NCBI GenBank assembly: GCA_964587755.1
Contig: CAZPMC010000006.1
Coordinates: forward strand, 8,072 to 72,071
DNA: 64,000 bases
Direction: 5' to 3'
From: CAZPMC01 sp964587755
GTDB lineage: Bacteria > Bacillota > Clostridia > Acetivibrionales > DTU013
In this document: in pieces, positions 26,218 to 34,241 of the stretch
Layout: every line of letters begins with the position of its first letter
How positions within the stretch are numbered: position 1 is the first letter of the stretch
Position numbers and translations under genes: made by a program
Notes under the pieces: generated by a model
Told to the model about the DNA's origin: nothing
The model's database searches: none
The model's input: only the letters and a program-made list of their open reading frames with translations

Positions 26218-26982
26218 ATGATGAGGTTAGACAGACTAAACAGTATGGAAGAGTATGTGCATGAATGCGGTAGTGTCTCTTTAAGCGACCTGGCTAAGAA
26301 ATTCAATATTTCGATTAATACTGTTCGCCGGGATGTGGAGGAATTATTGGAACGGGGCACAATGAAAAAGGTGTACGGAGGCGTTGCATCTAACATAACT
26401 ACACAAGTTATGCCTATCAGTGACCGGGAAAACACTAATATTGCTGCAAAGCAGAGTATAGGGAAAATGGTTGCAAAGCTCATTGATAATGATTCAACGG
26501 TATTCATTGACTCGGGCTCAACACCTGCACAGGTTATTCAACACTTAGGCCAGAAAAACAATATAACTGTCATCACTAATAGTCTAAAAGCTATGTATGA
26601 GAGCTCAAAATATCCTAACATTAGGCTTTTAGGAATAGGAGGCTTGTACAATACCTTCAAAGGCTCTTTTGTCGGTTCCAGCACATTAGAAAACATTTCG
26701 AAACTAAATTTCGATGTAGTTCTTCTTGGTTCCACTTGTATTTCCTTAGAAAATGGGCTGACAATAAACTCATTTTTCGAAGTTGATATTAAAAGATGGC
26801 TTGTTCAGCATAACAAACGTACTATATTAATGGCTGACACAAGCAAATATGATAAGACGGCTCTTTACTCCTTCAGTGATTTTAGCGATGTAAAGATTGT
26901 TGCTGCTGAGAAGCCTTTGCCCCCAAGGTACATGAAAGAGATTTCTGAGCGCGGCATGACCTTCCTTTGCCCGGATAATTAA
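26218..26982 (+). CDS. DeoR-family transcriptional regulator
   Basis: The 254-residue protein has an N-terminal DeoR helix-turn-helix (residues 18-58, with SLSDLAKKFNISINTVRRDV) and a DeoR C-terminal sensor domain with DSTVFIDSGSTPAQVI, the phosphosugar-binding loop. Regulators of this class usually respond to sugar phosphates, so a phosphosugar intermediate may be the inducer of this island. It sits between dpaL and the fumarase-like genes, which follow after 23 bases. Targets are not proven; I did not find a convincing repeated operator at the catabolic promoters. Confidence 0.88.
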   Translation: MMRLDRLNSMEEYVHECGSVSLSDLAKKFNISINTVRRDVEELLERGTMKKVYGGVASNITTQVMPISDRENTNIAAKQSIGKMVAKLIDNDSTVFIDSGSTPAQVIQHLGQKNNITVITNSLKAMYESSKYPNIRLLGIGGLYNTFKGSFVGSSTLENISKLNFDVVLLGSTCISLENGLTINSFFEVDIKRWLVQHNKRTILMADTSKYDKTALYSFSDFSDVKIVAAEKPLPPRYMKEISERGMTFLCPDN

Positions 26983-27005
26983 ATATGAAAGGCAGGAGTA
27001 CTCAT

Positions 27006-27905
27006 ATGAAAACTATTATAGATGAAGTCACCGTTACACAGGTGATTTCAAAATTCATCACTTATTTTGCCAAGGTACTTCCTGATGATATAATAGCAAA
27101 GCTTCAAGAATTAAGAACGCTGGAAACAGATGAATTGCCGGCGCTTATATATGATACTATGATCAAAAATCAGGAGCTGGCACAAAAGCTCGACAGGCCA
27201 AGCTGCCAGGATACAGGCGTAATACAGTTCTTTCCGAAGGCAGGTACAGCGTTTCCGCTGATTGACAGGTTACCTGATATATTTAAAAATGCAGTTTTAA
27301 GTGCGACGGTAAATGCACCGTTGCGTCATAACGCAGTTGAAACATTCGACGAGAAAAATACAGGAAACAACACAGGCTACCGTGTGCCTACTATTGAATG
27401 GGAGATTGTACCCAATTCTGATGAGCTTATTTTAGATATTTATATGGCAGGAGGAGGCTGTACTCTTCCAGGAAAAGCAATGGTGCTTATGCCGGGTGCC
27501 GGCTATGAAGGGGTAGTTGATTTTGTGTTGGATGTAATAACTTCTTATGGCATTAATGCATGTCCGCCCCTTGTTGTAGGAGTTGGAGTGGCAACCTCTG
27601 TTGAAACTGCTGCAATGTTATCAAAAAAAGCAATTCTCAGACCTCTTGGTTCGAGAAATCCAAACGAACGGGCAGCGATGCTGGAAGCCCTTCTTGAGGA
27701 AGGAATCAATTCAATTGGTATTGGACCTCAGGGATTGTCCGGCAGGAAATCTGTTTTGGGCGTACATATCGAAAATGCAGCACGCCATCCATCAACCATA
27801 GGTGTAGCAGTAAATGTAGGCTGCTGGTCTCATAGGCGCGGACGCATCATTTTTAAGGCAGATGGCATATATGAAATTGTTTCGCATAAGGGGGTGCGTC
27901 TATGA
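27006..27905 (+). CDS. Fumarase/tartrate dehydratase-like alpha subunit with altered substrate motif
   Basis: The 299-residue protein is the alpha subunit of a class I, [4Fe-4S] hydro-lyase. The three cluster Cys are in SCQDTG (C67), NACPP (C186) and NVGCW (C273), and GIGPQGLSG is conserved. The usual substrate motif GGGSEN is replaced by GGGCTLPG (about residues 149-156), so fumarate or tartrate may not be the substrate. ATG 27006 follows GGCAGGAG. It overlaps the beta gene by 4 bases. In this locus it may hydrate or dehydrate a hydroxy acid derived from ring or sugar breakdown. The annotation should stay at family level. Confidence 0.85.
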   Translation: MKTIIDEVTVTQVISKFITYFAKVLPDDIIAKLQELRTLETDELPALIYDTMIKNQELAQKLDRPSCQDTGVIQFFPKAGTAFPLIDRLPDIFKNAVLSATVNAPLRHNAVETFDEKNTGNNTGYRVPTIEWEIVPNSDELILDIYMAGGGCTLPGKAMVLMPGAGYEGVVDFVLDVITSYGINACPPLVVGVGVATSVETAAMLSKKAILRPLGSRNPNERAAMLEALLEEGINSIGIGPQGLSGRKSVLGVHIENAARHPSTIGVAVNVGCWSHRRGRIIFKADGIYEIVSHKGVRL

Positions 27906-28510
27906 AGCATGTATTGACTACACCGATCAAGGATACTGACATAGAGAAGCTTAAAATCGGGGACGTCATTTACCTGACCGGTCATATTGTGACCTGTCGT
28001 GATGTAGGACATCGCCGCCTAATTGAAGAAAAAAGGGCATTACCTGTAGATTTAGCAAACGGGGCAATCTTTCATGCAGGCCCGATTGTCAAAAAGCATG
28101 AAGACGGCCGGTATTCTATGGTTTCTATCGGACCCACTACAAGCATGAGGATGGAAAAGTTTGAGAAGGATTTTATTGAACAGACGGGCGTTAAGCTTAT
28201 TGTGGGCAAGGGTGGAATGGGTGAGAAAACCGTATCAGGATGCAAACAGTTTAAGGCAATTCACTGTGTATTTCCGGCAGGATGTGCAGTACTTGCAGCA
28301 ACACAGGTGGAAGAGGTTGAAAGAGTTGAGTGGACAGAATTGGGAATGCCCGAAAGCCTTTGGGTAATGAGGGTAAAGGAACTAGGGCCCCTTATAGTTT
28401 CAATCGATATACACGGAAATAATATCTTTGAAAATAACAAAAAAATATTCAATGAAAGAAAAAAGAATGTTATAGAAAAGATACATAAAAATGTTGGCTT
28501 CATAAAATAG
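27902..28510 (+). CDS. Fumarase/tartrate dehydratase-like beta subunit
   Basis: This is the 202-residue partner of the upstream alpha subunit. It carries the swivelling domain with LTGHIVTCRDVGHRR, the GPTTSMRM loop and VGKGGMGEKT, all typical of TtdB and the C-terminal half of FumA. It starts with an ATGA overlap to the alpha gene and is followed after 24 bases by the DERA-like gene. The loops seen here match the family well, so the unusual substrate pocket suggested by the alpha subunit is not caused by gene decay. Confidence 0.88.
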   Translation: MKHVLTTPIKDTDIEKLKIGDVIYLTGHIVTCRDVGHRRLIEEKRALPVDLANGAIFHAGPIVKKHEDGRYSMVSIGPTTSMRMEKFEKDFIEQTGVKLIVGKGGMGEKTVSGCKQFKAIHCVFPAGCAVLAATQVEEVERVEWTELGMPESLWVMRVKELGPLIVSIDIHGNNIFENNKKIFNERKKNVIEKIHKNVGFIK

Positions 28511-28534
28511 ATAAAGTAATTAAGGAGGCAGGAA

Positions 28535-29194
28535 ATGGAGCTTAATCGTTATTTAGATCATTCAGTACTAATTCCCAATCTAACTAAGGAAGAGGCGCGG
28601 GAAGGCATACAAATAGGGTTGGATCATAACGTCAGATCTGTTTGTGTACGTCCCTGTGATATTGACATGGCTGTGAGCATGTGCAAGGGAACAGATACAG
28701 CGGTATGCTGCGTTTTGGATTTTCCTCATGGCACAGGCGGGGCTTTAGCAAAAGAGGCTCTTGCTAAGATCTATGTAGATCAGGGCGTTGAGGAGATTGA
28801 TATGGTTATGGATTACTCCGCAGCCCGCTCGGATAGGTGGGACGTTGTGGAGGAGGGAATAAAACGGGTTGTTCAAGTGGCGCGCCCGAAAAATGTAATC
28901 GTTAAGGTTATATTCGAAACAAGCGAGCTTTCCAAAGAGCAAATTGAAAAGGCAACGGCTGCATCAATTTCTGCAGGTGCAGATTTTATAAAGAGTTCGA
29001 CAGGCTTTGCCGGAAATGTCACCGAAGAAGCTGTAAGATACATGATGGATGCAGCGGCAGGAAAAATCCAGGTCAAAGTCTCAGGCGGGATACCCAATTA
29101 TCAGATGGCGAAGAAGTTTATCGAAATGGGTGCAACACGCCTGGGTGTAAAATACAGTGTGACTCCTGTATGGATGAGTGAATGCAGCCGCTAA
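28535..29194 (+). CDS. Deoxyribose-phosphate aldolase family protein
   Basis: The 219-residue TIM-barrel protein belongs to the DeoC/DERA family. The Schiff-base Lys is in ADFIKSSTGF (about residue 151), a second Lys in VKVSGGIPN, and the acidic proton-relay region in EIDMVMDYSAARS. Classical DERA cleaves 2-deoxyribose 5-phosphate to glyceraldehyde 3-phosphate and acetaldehyde. The first motif (LDHSVLIPNLT) and the YSAARS loop deviate from textbook DeoC, so another short-chain aldol is possible. It ends the plus-strand block. AAGGAGG lies 7 bases before the ATG. Confidence 0.82.
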   Translation: MELNRYLDHSVLIPNLTKEEAREGIQIGLDHNVRSVCVRPCDIDMAVSMCKGTDTAVCCVLDFPHGTGGALAKEALAKIYVDQGVEEIDMVMDYSAARSDRWDVVEEGIKRVVQVARPKNVIVKVIFETSELSKEQIEKATAASISAGADFIKSSTGFAGNVTEEAVRYMMDAAAGKIQVKVSGGIPNYQMAKKFIEMGATRLGVKYSVTPVWMSECSR

Positions 29195-29272
29195 GAGCTG
29201 ACATCTTCATGCAACGGAGTAATGCCGGAAACAGGCTGTAAGAAATAAGTCTCGCTGAAATGTAGCAGCCAA

Positions 29273-29328
29273 GAGTGCTTAGAAAAAACCGGCAGTGCCA
29301 TTTGTTCCGGTTATGTTTCTAAGCACTT
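29273..29328. terminator. Nested hairpin between convergent genes
   Basis: AGTGCTTAGAAA (29274-29285) pairs with TTTCTAAGCACT (29316-29327). An inner AACCGG/CCGGTT pair tightens the loop. There is no clear T-run, but its place between the DERA-like gene and the chemoreceptor end suggests bidirectional termination or mRNA protection. Confidence 0.5.
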
Positions 29329-29355
29329 ACTGTACTGCCCCAACCCTTGCCAATT

Positions 29356-31074
29356 TCACAGTTTAAATTGATGAATTATCTGCTTTAGCTGGTCTGCCAT
29401 ATCTGACAGAATGTTTGCTGAGGATGATATTTCTTCAAGGCCGGCTGTTTGCTCTTCTGCAGCCGAAGCGACATTTTCACTGTCATTGGAAGATTGTATG
29501 GCAATATCCTTCATTTCCTGGATCATAGAGTCGATTCTTTGCATTGCATCAGCCATTATTTCTATCTCAGTGGAAATATCTTTAATCTGCTGGTCTACAT
29601 TTACGCTTGTTTTGATGATACGGCCGAACGCTTCTTTAGCGTCTTCAGCCTTTTGCAATCCGTCATTTACGCTGATAACACCTTCATTCATTTTAGCGGC
29701 TACTTCTTTGGAAAACTGTTTTACTTCGTTGAGTATAGTTGTTATCTCTTTCGTTGCAAGAGCTGTCTCTTCAGCCAACTTACGGACTTCTTCGGCAACA
29801 ACGGAAAAACCTTTTCCATGCTCGCCTGCTCTTGCTGCTTCAATAGCCGCATTTAGAGCAAGCAGATTTGTCTGCGAAGCAATATTGTTAATTGCAGTTA
29901 CGATACTCTCAATCTCTTTTGATCTTGAGTCCAGTAATCCGGATACATCTTGGGTTGACAGCAATTTCCCTTCTATATCTTTAATTTTCTCCAACATAGT
30001 TATCATTCTTTCATTTCCGTTGGCAGCGGCCTGAGTGGCTTCCCTGGAGGATTCTAGCACTGATTGGGCCTGTTCTTTCATATACAAGTTCTTTTTGTAA
30101 AAATCATTTACTGTTGAAGTGGTTTGATACGAATGCTCAGTCTGTTTTGCCGCTCCATGGGCGACCGATTGAATAGAGGTGGCAATAAGCTCAAGTGCCT
30201 TACTGCTTTGCTCTACATTTGCTTTCAAAAGTTCTGCAGAAAGGCTCACATCATCACTGCTGGTACTAATCCTTCCAACAAGGTCTCTCAGGTTTTCACA
30301 CATTTTGTTAAAAGAGGCAGCTAAGACAGATAGCTCATCCTTAGATTTCACACTGATGTTCTCAACATTTAGTTCGCCCTTTGATATCTTATGAGCATTT
30401 GAAGCTAATTTCGAAATAGTTCTGGCTATATTTCTGGAGAACAAAACAGACCATAATATACTTAAAGTCGTAAATGCAAGAGTTAAAACAATTAGAATAG
30501 TGCCGGTGAGCTTTGTTTTTTTGTTTAGTTCCTCTTTTATTATTTCATGTTGGGATAATTCACTGTTGATAAAATTACTGACGGTATTGCGTAAGAAAAT
30601 CTGGGTTGACTTTTGCATTGCCCCAAGATCCATGAGCCCGCTTACATCATTACCCTCATCTGCACCCTTTTGTATCAGCTCCCAATTCTCTAATGCTGTT
30701 TGATAATGTTTATCAAGGTACTTTAATGCTTGCTTGCCTGAATCACTTTCTACATTCAGCGAAAGTTCTTTAATATTGTTACCGATTAACATAAACCCGT
30801 CGGATATTTCCTGTTTAGCATTATAATCATTTTTCAAAATGAATTTATCCATTTTGTTGGAAATCATATCTAATGATGCCACAGATATTGCATTTAGCAA
30901 AATTGTAGTTTCCATCATTGTATCCTGCTTTGAAATAATCCCGCTCAAAGCTGTATATGATATTATACACATTGAACTAAGAATATAAGCTATTAATACA
31001 AAAACCAAAATAAGTCTTGCTTTTAATGATTTGCGAACGTTAAGTTTCCCGGCTAAAAGTTTTATTATATTCAT
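29356..31074 (-). CDS. Methyl-accepting chemotaxis protein
   Basis: The 572-residue receptor has a transmembrane helix at about 20-44, an extracellular four-helix-type sensor (45-193), a second helix at 194-214, a HAMP domain and a long cytoplasmic signalling helix pair. The tip that binds CheA/CheW is TNLLALNAAIEAARAGEHG followed by KGFSVVAEEVRKLAEE. Its ATG lies 44 bases after the rpiB-like stop with GGGAAGAG before it, so it is likely cotranscribed with the two isomerases. That suggests chemotaxis toward the substrate of this island. The ligand is unknown. Confidence 0.93.
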   Translation of the reverse strand: MNIIKLLAGKLNVRKSLKARLILVFVLIAYILSSMCIISYTALSGIISKQDTMMETTILLNAISVASLDMISNKMDKFILKNDYNAKQEISDGFMLIGNNIKELSLNVESDSGKQALKYLDKHYQTALENWELIQKGADEGNDVSGLMDLGAMQKSTQIFLRNTVSNFINSELSQHEIIKEELNKKTKLTGTILIVLTLAFTTLSILWSVLFSRNIARTISKLASNAHKISKGELNVENISVKSKDELSVLAASFNKMCENLRDLVGRISTSSDDVSLSAELLKANVEQSSKALELIATSIQSVAHGAAKQTEHSYQTTSTVNDFYKKNLYMKEQAQSVLESSREATQAAANGNERMITMLEKIKDIEGKLLSTQDVSGLLDSRSKEIESIVTAINNIASQTNLLALNAAIEAARAGEHGKGFSVVAEEVRKLAEETALATKEITTILNEVKQFSKEVAAKMNEGVISVNDGLQKAEDAKEAFGRIIKTSVNVDQQIKDISTEIEIMADAMQRIDSMIQEMKDIAIQSSNDSENVASAAEEQTAGLEEISSSANILSDMADQLKQIIHQFKL

Positions 31075-31118
31075 TTATGTTTCTCTTCCCTAAATTATGC
31101 TAATATAGTCAGATATGA

Positions 31119-31571
31119 CTATTCGCTCAGGGCTCCAGTTTCTTCAATTTGTGAAATCATATCTATACGACTTTGGTGGGGGTCACCGAGAAATTCACCA
31201 TTTAGCCATTGGTCGACAATCATTTTAGCAAGCTCTCCTCCGACAACTCTTGTCCCGAGGGCAAGCATATTCGCATCATTGTGTTGCCTGGACATTAGTG
31301 CTGAATATGGTTCAGAGCAGCATACACAGCGTATCCCCTTAACCTTGTTGGCAGCTATGGAAATGCCAACTCCTGTGCCGCAAAAAAGGATACCTCTTTC
31401 ACATACTCCGTCCTTTACAGCATTGGCTGCCTTCAGTGCATAAACAGGATAATCGCACGGCTCGGTATCATATGAGCCGAAATCTTTGTATTCGATTCCT
31501 TTAGAATCAAGGTACTCCATAATAATTTTTTTAAGGGTAAATCCAACAAAATCACTGGCAAGTGCTATCAT
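31119..31571 (-). CDS. RpiB/LacAB-family sugar-phosphate isomerase
   Basis: The 150-residue protein interconverts an aldose and a ketose phosphate. The catalytic Cys is in FCGTGVGISIAANK, and the ring-opening His region is MSRQHNDANMLALG. The usual N-terminal SDHAG reads SDFVG, so the conserved His of the substrate pocket is Phe. The sugar may therefore not be ribose 5-phosphate; tetrose or other pentose phosphates are options. I chose ATG 31571 because GGGAG is 9 bases before it, while ATG 31580 touches the site. It lies just downstream of a sugar isomerase/epimerase gene. Confidence 0.85.
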   Translation of the reverse strand: MIALASDFVGFTLKKIIMEYLDSKGIEYKDFGSYDTEPCDYPVYALKAANAVKDGVCERGILFCGTGVGISIAANKVKGIRCVCCSEPYSALMSRQHNDANMLALGTRVVGGELAKMIVDQWLNGEFLGDPHQSRIDMISQIEETGALSE

Positions 31572-31590
31572 AGTATTCATCTCCCGTTCT

Positions 31591-32460
31591 TTAAATGTTC
31601 TTTAAATGTGATATGCTGTTTTTTGCGGCTGTTACACCATCAGGTATCGGAAGGCATTCAACAGAAACGTATCCTTTGTAGGAAATTTTATTGAGTGCAT
31701 CCAATACCTTCTTAAAATCGATACTGCCCTCACCGCATGTACGGCGGGTATTATCCGCAACGTGAATATAGCCAAGTTTGTCCGAGCACAATAAAATCGC
31801 CTCTTCCATGCTGCTTTCTTCTATATTCATATGGAAAGTGTCTAAATGAACGAACAAATACTCGCTATTAAATTTATTTATGTATTCAAGTGTTTCTTTT
31901 GCGGTATTTAAGTAATTGTTTTCGTATCTATTGATTACCTCAAGATAAATAGGTACTTCCTTAGACTCGCTATAAGAGAGGATTTCTTGTAAGCATTCAG
32001 CCATGCGTTGGTCCTCTTGTACTCTATTATCGGGGTCGGGAATTATACCGCGCATGCTGCCGATTATAACCCCGCACTTTAAAATCTCGCACCAGTCAAT
32101 AAATTCCTTAATGCGTTTAACTGCGGCAGCTCGTACCTTAGGATCCTCATCAATAAAGCATAGCTTTTCTACCAGCTTGGAAAGGCCGGTGGCCACAGCA
32201 GAAATATTGATGCCGAATTCCCGACAAAGCTCGGCAATTTCTTGTACAGGTGCATCCTTAGGAGTAAGAAGATGAAGCTCCAACGCATCATAACCAAGTT
32301 TTTTTGCTTGTTCAAACAGGGGGCGCATGGGATTGCTGCAAAGCAAAACAGGTGCACCCTTAAGAGCCCAAGGAGCGGCGCTTACAGAAAATTTGAAGTT
32401 ATTTACTGATTCTTGTGAGTAATTGCTCGTATCTTGTACTAAAGTGTCTACAGAATGCAA
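31591..32460 (-). CDS. Sugar phosphate isomerase/epimerase (xylose-isomerase-like TIM barrel)
   Basis: The 289-residue protein belongs to the AP-endonuclease-2/xylose isomerase-like family. Metal-binding acids appear in IYLEVINRYEN, FVHLDTFHMNIEE, GYIHVADNTRR and YVSVECLP, the usual Glu-Asp-His-Glu set. These enzymes epimerise or isomerise ketoses, ketose phosphates or inosose. The start is TTG with GAGGGGG 8 bases upstream. About 20 extra residues precede the barrel. Pairing with an RpiB-like isomerase recalls tetritol and tetrulose phosphate pathways, in which both isomerase types occur together. Substrate is not established. Confidence 0.82.
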   Translation of the reverse strand: MHSVDTLVQDTSNYSQESVNNFKFSVSAAPWALKGAPVLLCSNPMRPLFEQAKKLGYDALELHLLTPKDAPVQEIAELCREFGINISAVATGLSKLVEKLCFIDEDPKVRAAAVKRIKEFIDWCEILKCGVIIGSMRGIIPDPDNRVQEDQRMAECLQEILSYSESKEVPIYLEVINRYENNYLNTAKETLEYINKFNSEYLFVHLDTFHMNIEESSMEEAILLCSDKLGYIHVADNTRRTCGEGSIDFKKVLDALNKISYKGYVSVECLPIPDGVTAAKNSISHLKNI

Positions 32461-32532
32461 TTTATTTACCCCCTCTTGATTAATTAAAAATTTAAAAGTT
32501 GTTAATTAAGTGGCAATGCTACTTATAATATA

Positions 32533-32561
32533 AATATATAAGATACATCATCTAATTGCAA
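32533..32561 (-). promoter_or_regulatory. Promoter of the isomerase-chemoreceptor operon
   Basis: On the minus strand TTGCAA (32561-32556) and TATATT (32538-32533) are 17 bases apart. The TTG start is about 70 bases downstream. Confidence 0.6.
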
Positions 32562-32645
32562 GCAAATATGATATAAATATAACAAAAACATTATCAAAAT
32601 AATTGAAAATCAACAAGGACATGACTAATTTATGACTAAATGTAA

Positions 32646-32674
32646 TTGAAAAATATATAAGGTTATGGTAGAAT
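32646..32674 (+). promoter_or_regulatory. Promoter of the hydantoinase-like gene
   Basis: TTGAAA (32646-32651) and TAGAAT (32669-32674) are separated by 17 bases. The ATG is at 32719, giving a leader of about 38 bases. Confidence 0.6.
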
Positions 32675-32718
32675 TCAGATGTAGATATTTGTATACTTAA
32701 TCATATGGAGGCAAAGGC

Positions 32719-34017
32719 ATGTATGATATAAAAATAGTCGGCGGTCAGCTCTATATTGATGGAAAATGGAGTGAACAAAATTTATATATAAAGGGCGAAA
32801 AGATATCACAAATATCTGAAGCTGATTTGGATGCCAAAGAATCCTATGATGCAAGTGGAGCTTACATAATACCCGGCTTGATTGACAGTCATGTACACCT
32901 GGCAAGTCCCGGAAGCTCTTCTCCTTCCGATGACTTTTATTCGGGGAGTATTGCTGCTGTCAAAGGAGGGGTTACAACATTAATTGATTTTGTTGCCGAA
33001 AGGCGTTTGCCCGAAGAGATTGAGAGTGCATTTAATAAGAGAATGAAGGATGCTGAAGAGTGTGTAATAGACTATGCCTTTCATTGTGGTCTGTATCAGC
33101 CTGAAAACATTCCGGAGATTTCAAGAATATGCCTGTCTCTTGGCATACCATCGGTAAAGCTATATACTACCTATAGAAAAGAAGGCATTTATTCTGATGA
33201 CAAGCATCTTTACGAGGTTTTAAAGCGTACCTCTGAAAAGGATATGATTGCACTTGTCCATACTGAAAACGATAATCTTACTTATCCAGAGTTTAATCTA
33301 ATGGAACAATACGCCCAGCGACGGCCGGAAATCTGTGAAATATCTGAGGCGGTAAAGCTGGCTGAAATGACATCTTACAGTGGAGGACAGACTTATATGG
33401 TGCACGTTAGCTGCGGAAGCACCGTAACTGAGCTAAAAAATAGATTTGCAGACATTTTGAACACCTCCTTAATACTTGAAAGCTGTCCCCACTATTTCCT
33501 TTTTGACGATTCCATATATAAATGTAATGATTCTTATCTTTATACAATGACGCCGCCTTTAAGAAATAAAAACGAAAGGCAAAGACTTATTGACAACATT
33601 GATTCAATCTATACCATAAGTACAGATCACTGCCCGTTTGTAAGTTCTGAAAAAAATGTGAGCATTGATAACATCCCTATGGGTATCGGAGGGCTTGGCT
33701 ACAGCTTCCAACAAATGTACAGGCTTTTTGGCGTCTCAATAATAGACCTTTTTACTCAAAACCAGTCTAAAATCCACGGTATGTATCCGCGGAAGGGAGT
33801 TTTAGCAGAGGGCTCTGATGCTGATATAGCGATTTTTGAACGTATTGAGCCAGCCTTAAGCAAAGATATAAGGGGCAAATCAGACTATTCTATTTTCAAA
33901 GGTCTGGAAGAGACGATTTATATACATACTGTATTAAGCAGAGGGGAATTTGTTATGAAAAACGGCGTATTAAATGCCGTGAAGGGGCACGGGCAATATA
34001 TCAGGCGGAAATTATAA
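32719..34017 (+). CDS. Dihydropyrimidinase/hydantoinase-like amidohydrolase
   Basis: The 432-residue cyclic-amidohydrolase homologue has IDSHVHLASPG (HxH), the carboxylated-Lys region SVKLYTTYRKEG, His in ALVHTEND and MVHVSCGS, and Asp in STDHCPF. Such enzymes open hydantoin, dihydropyrimidine, allantoin or related cyclic ureides. It resembles HyuA (YgeZ), which sits in ygeX/ygeY/xdhD clusters. TGGAGGC precedes the ATG. It has its own promoter, divergent from the isomerase operon. Its likely part is ring opening after oxidation of the purine-type substrate; the substrate itself is inferred. Confidence 0.87.
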   Translation: MYDIKIVGGQLYIDGKWSEQNLYIKGEKISQISEADLDAKESYDASGAYIIPGLIDSHVHLASPGSSSPSDDFYSGSIAAVKGGVTTLIDFVAERRLPEEIESAFNKRMKDAEECVIDYAFHCGLYQPENIPEISRICLSLGIPSVKLYTTYRKEGIYSDDKHLYEVLKRTSEKDMIALVHTENDNLTYPEFNLMEQYAQRRPEICEISEAVKLAEMTSYSGGQTYMVHVSCGSTVTELKNRFADILNTSLILESCPHYFLFDDSIYKCNDSYLYTMTPPLRNKNERQRLIDNIDSIYTISTDHCPFVSSEKNVSIDNIPMGIGGLGYSFQQMYRLFGVSIIDLFTQNQSKIHGMYPRKGVLAEGSDADIAIFERIEPALSKDIRGKSDYSIFKGLEETIYIHTVLSRGEFVMKNGVLNAVKGHGQYIRRKL

Positions 34018-34048
34018 TTCGGCAACTTATTCTATTAACATAAAAGAT

Positions 34049-34077
34049 TTGACAATTCTAGCGTGTGCATATATACT
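34049..34077 (+). promoter_or_regulatory. Promoter of the nucleoside importer operon
   Basis: TTGACA (34049-34054) and TATACT (34072-34077) are exactly 17 bases apart. A leader of roughly 160 AT-rich bases follows before the ATG at 34242. I do not see a purine riboswitch in it. Confidence 0.75.
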
Positions 34078-34241
34078 ATAAACACACAAAGATGTAACTA
34101 AAAATTATGCCACAGTTACTAACCACATTACAAAAATATAACAATACATAAATTATTAATCCTGTATATAATATGCTAATTTTCAAACTTTTATATTTGT
34201 TAGGTACCGTCAAGGGATCAAAATAAAAAGGAGGAAATTCA

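Noticed and set aside
12744..34145. ATATAACAA-type motif near three island promoters (12744, 32577, 34136) as a common operator
   Set aside because: The word is short and AT-only apart from one C, the surrounding DNA is very AT-rich, and its distance from the promoters differs in each case.
34085..34241. Possible purine riboswitch in the long leader of the nucleoside importer operon
   Set aside because: The leader lacks the conserved core expected of purine riboswitches (no GTTTCTACC-like J2/3 and no paired TATA-type P1), and its only inverted repeat is a weak GTAACT/AGTTAC pair.
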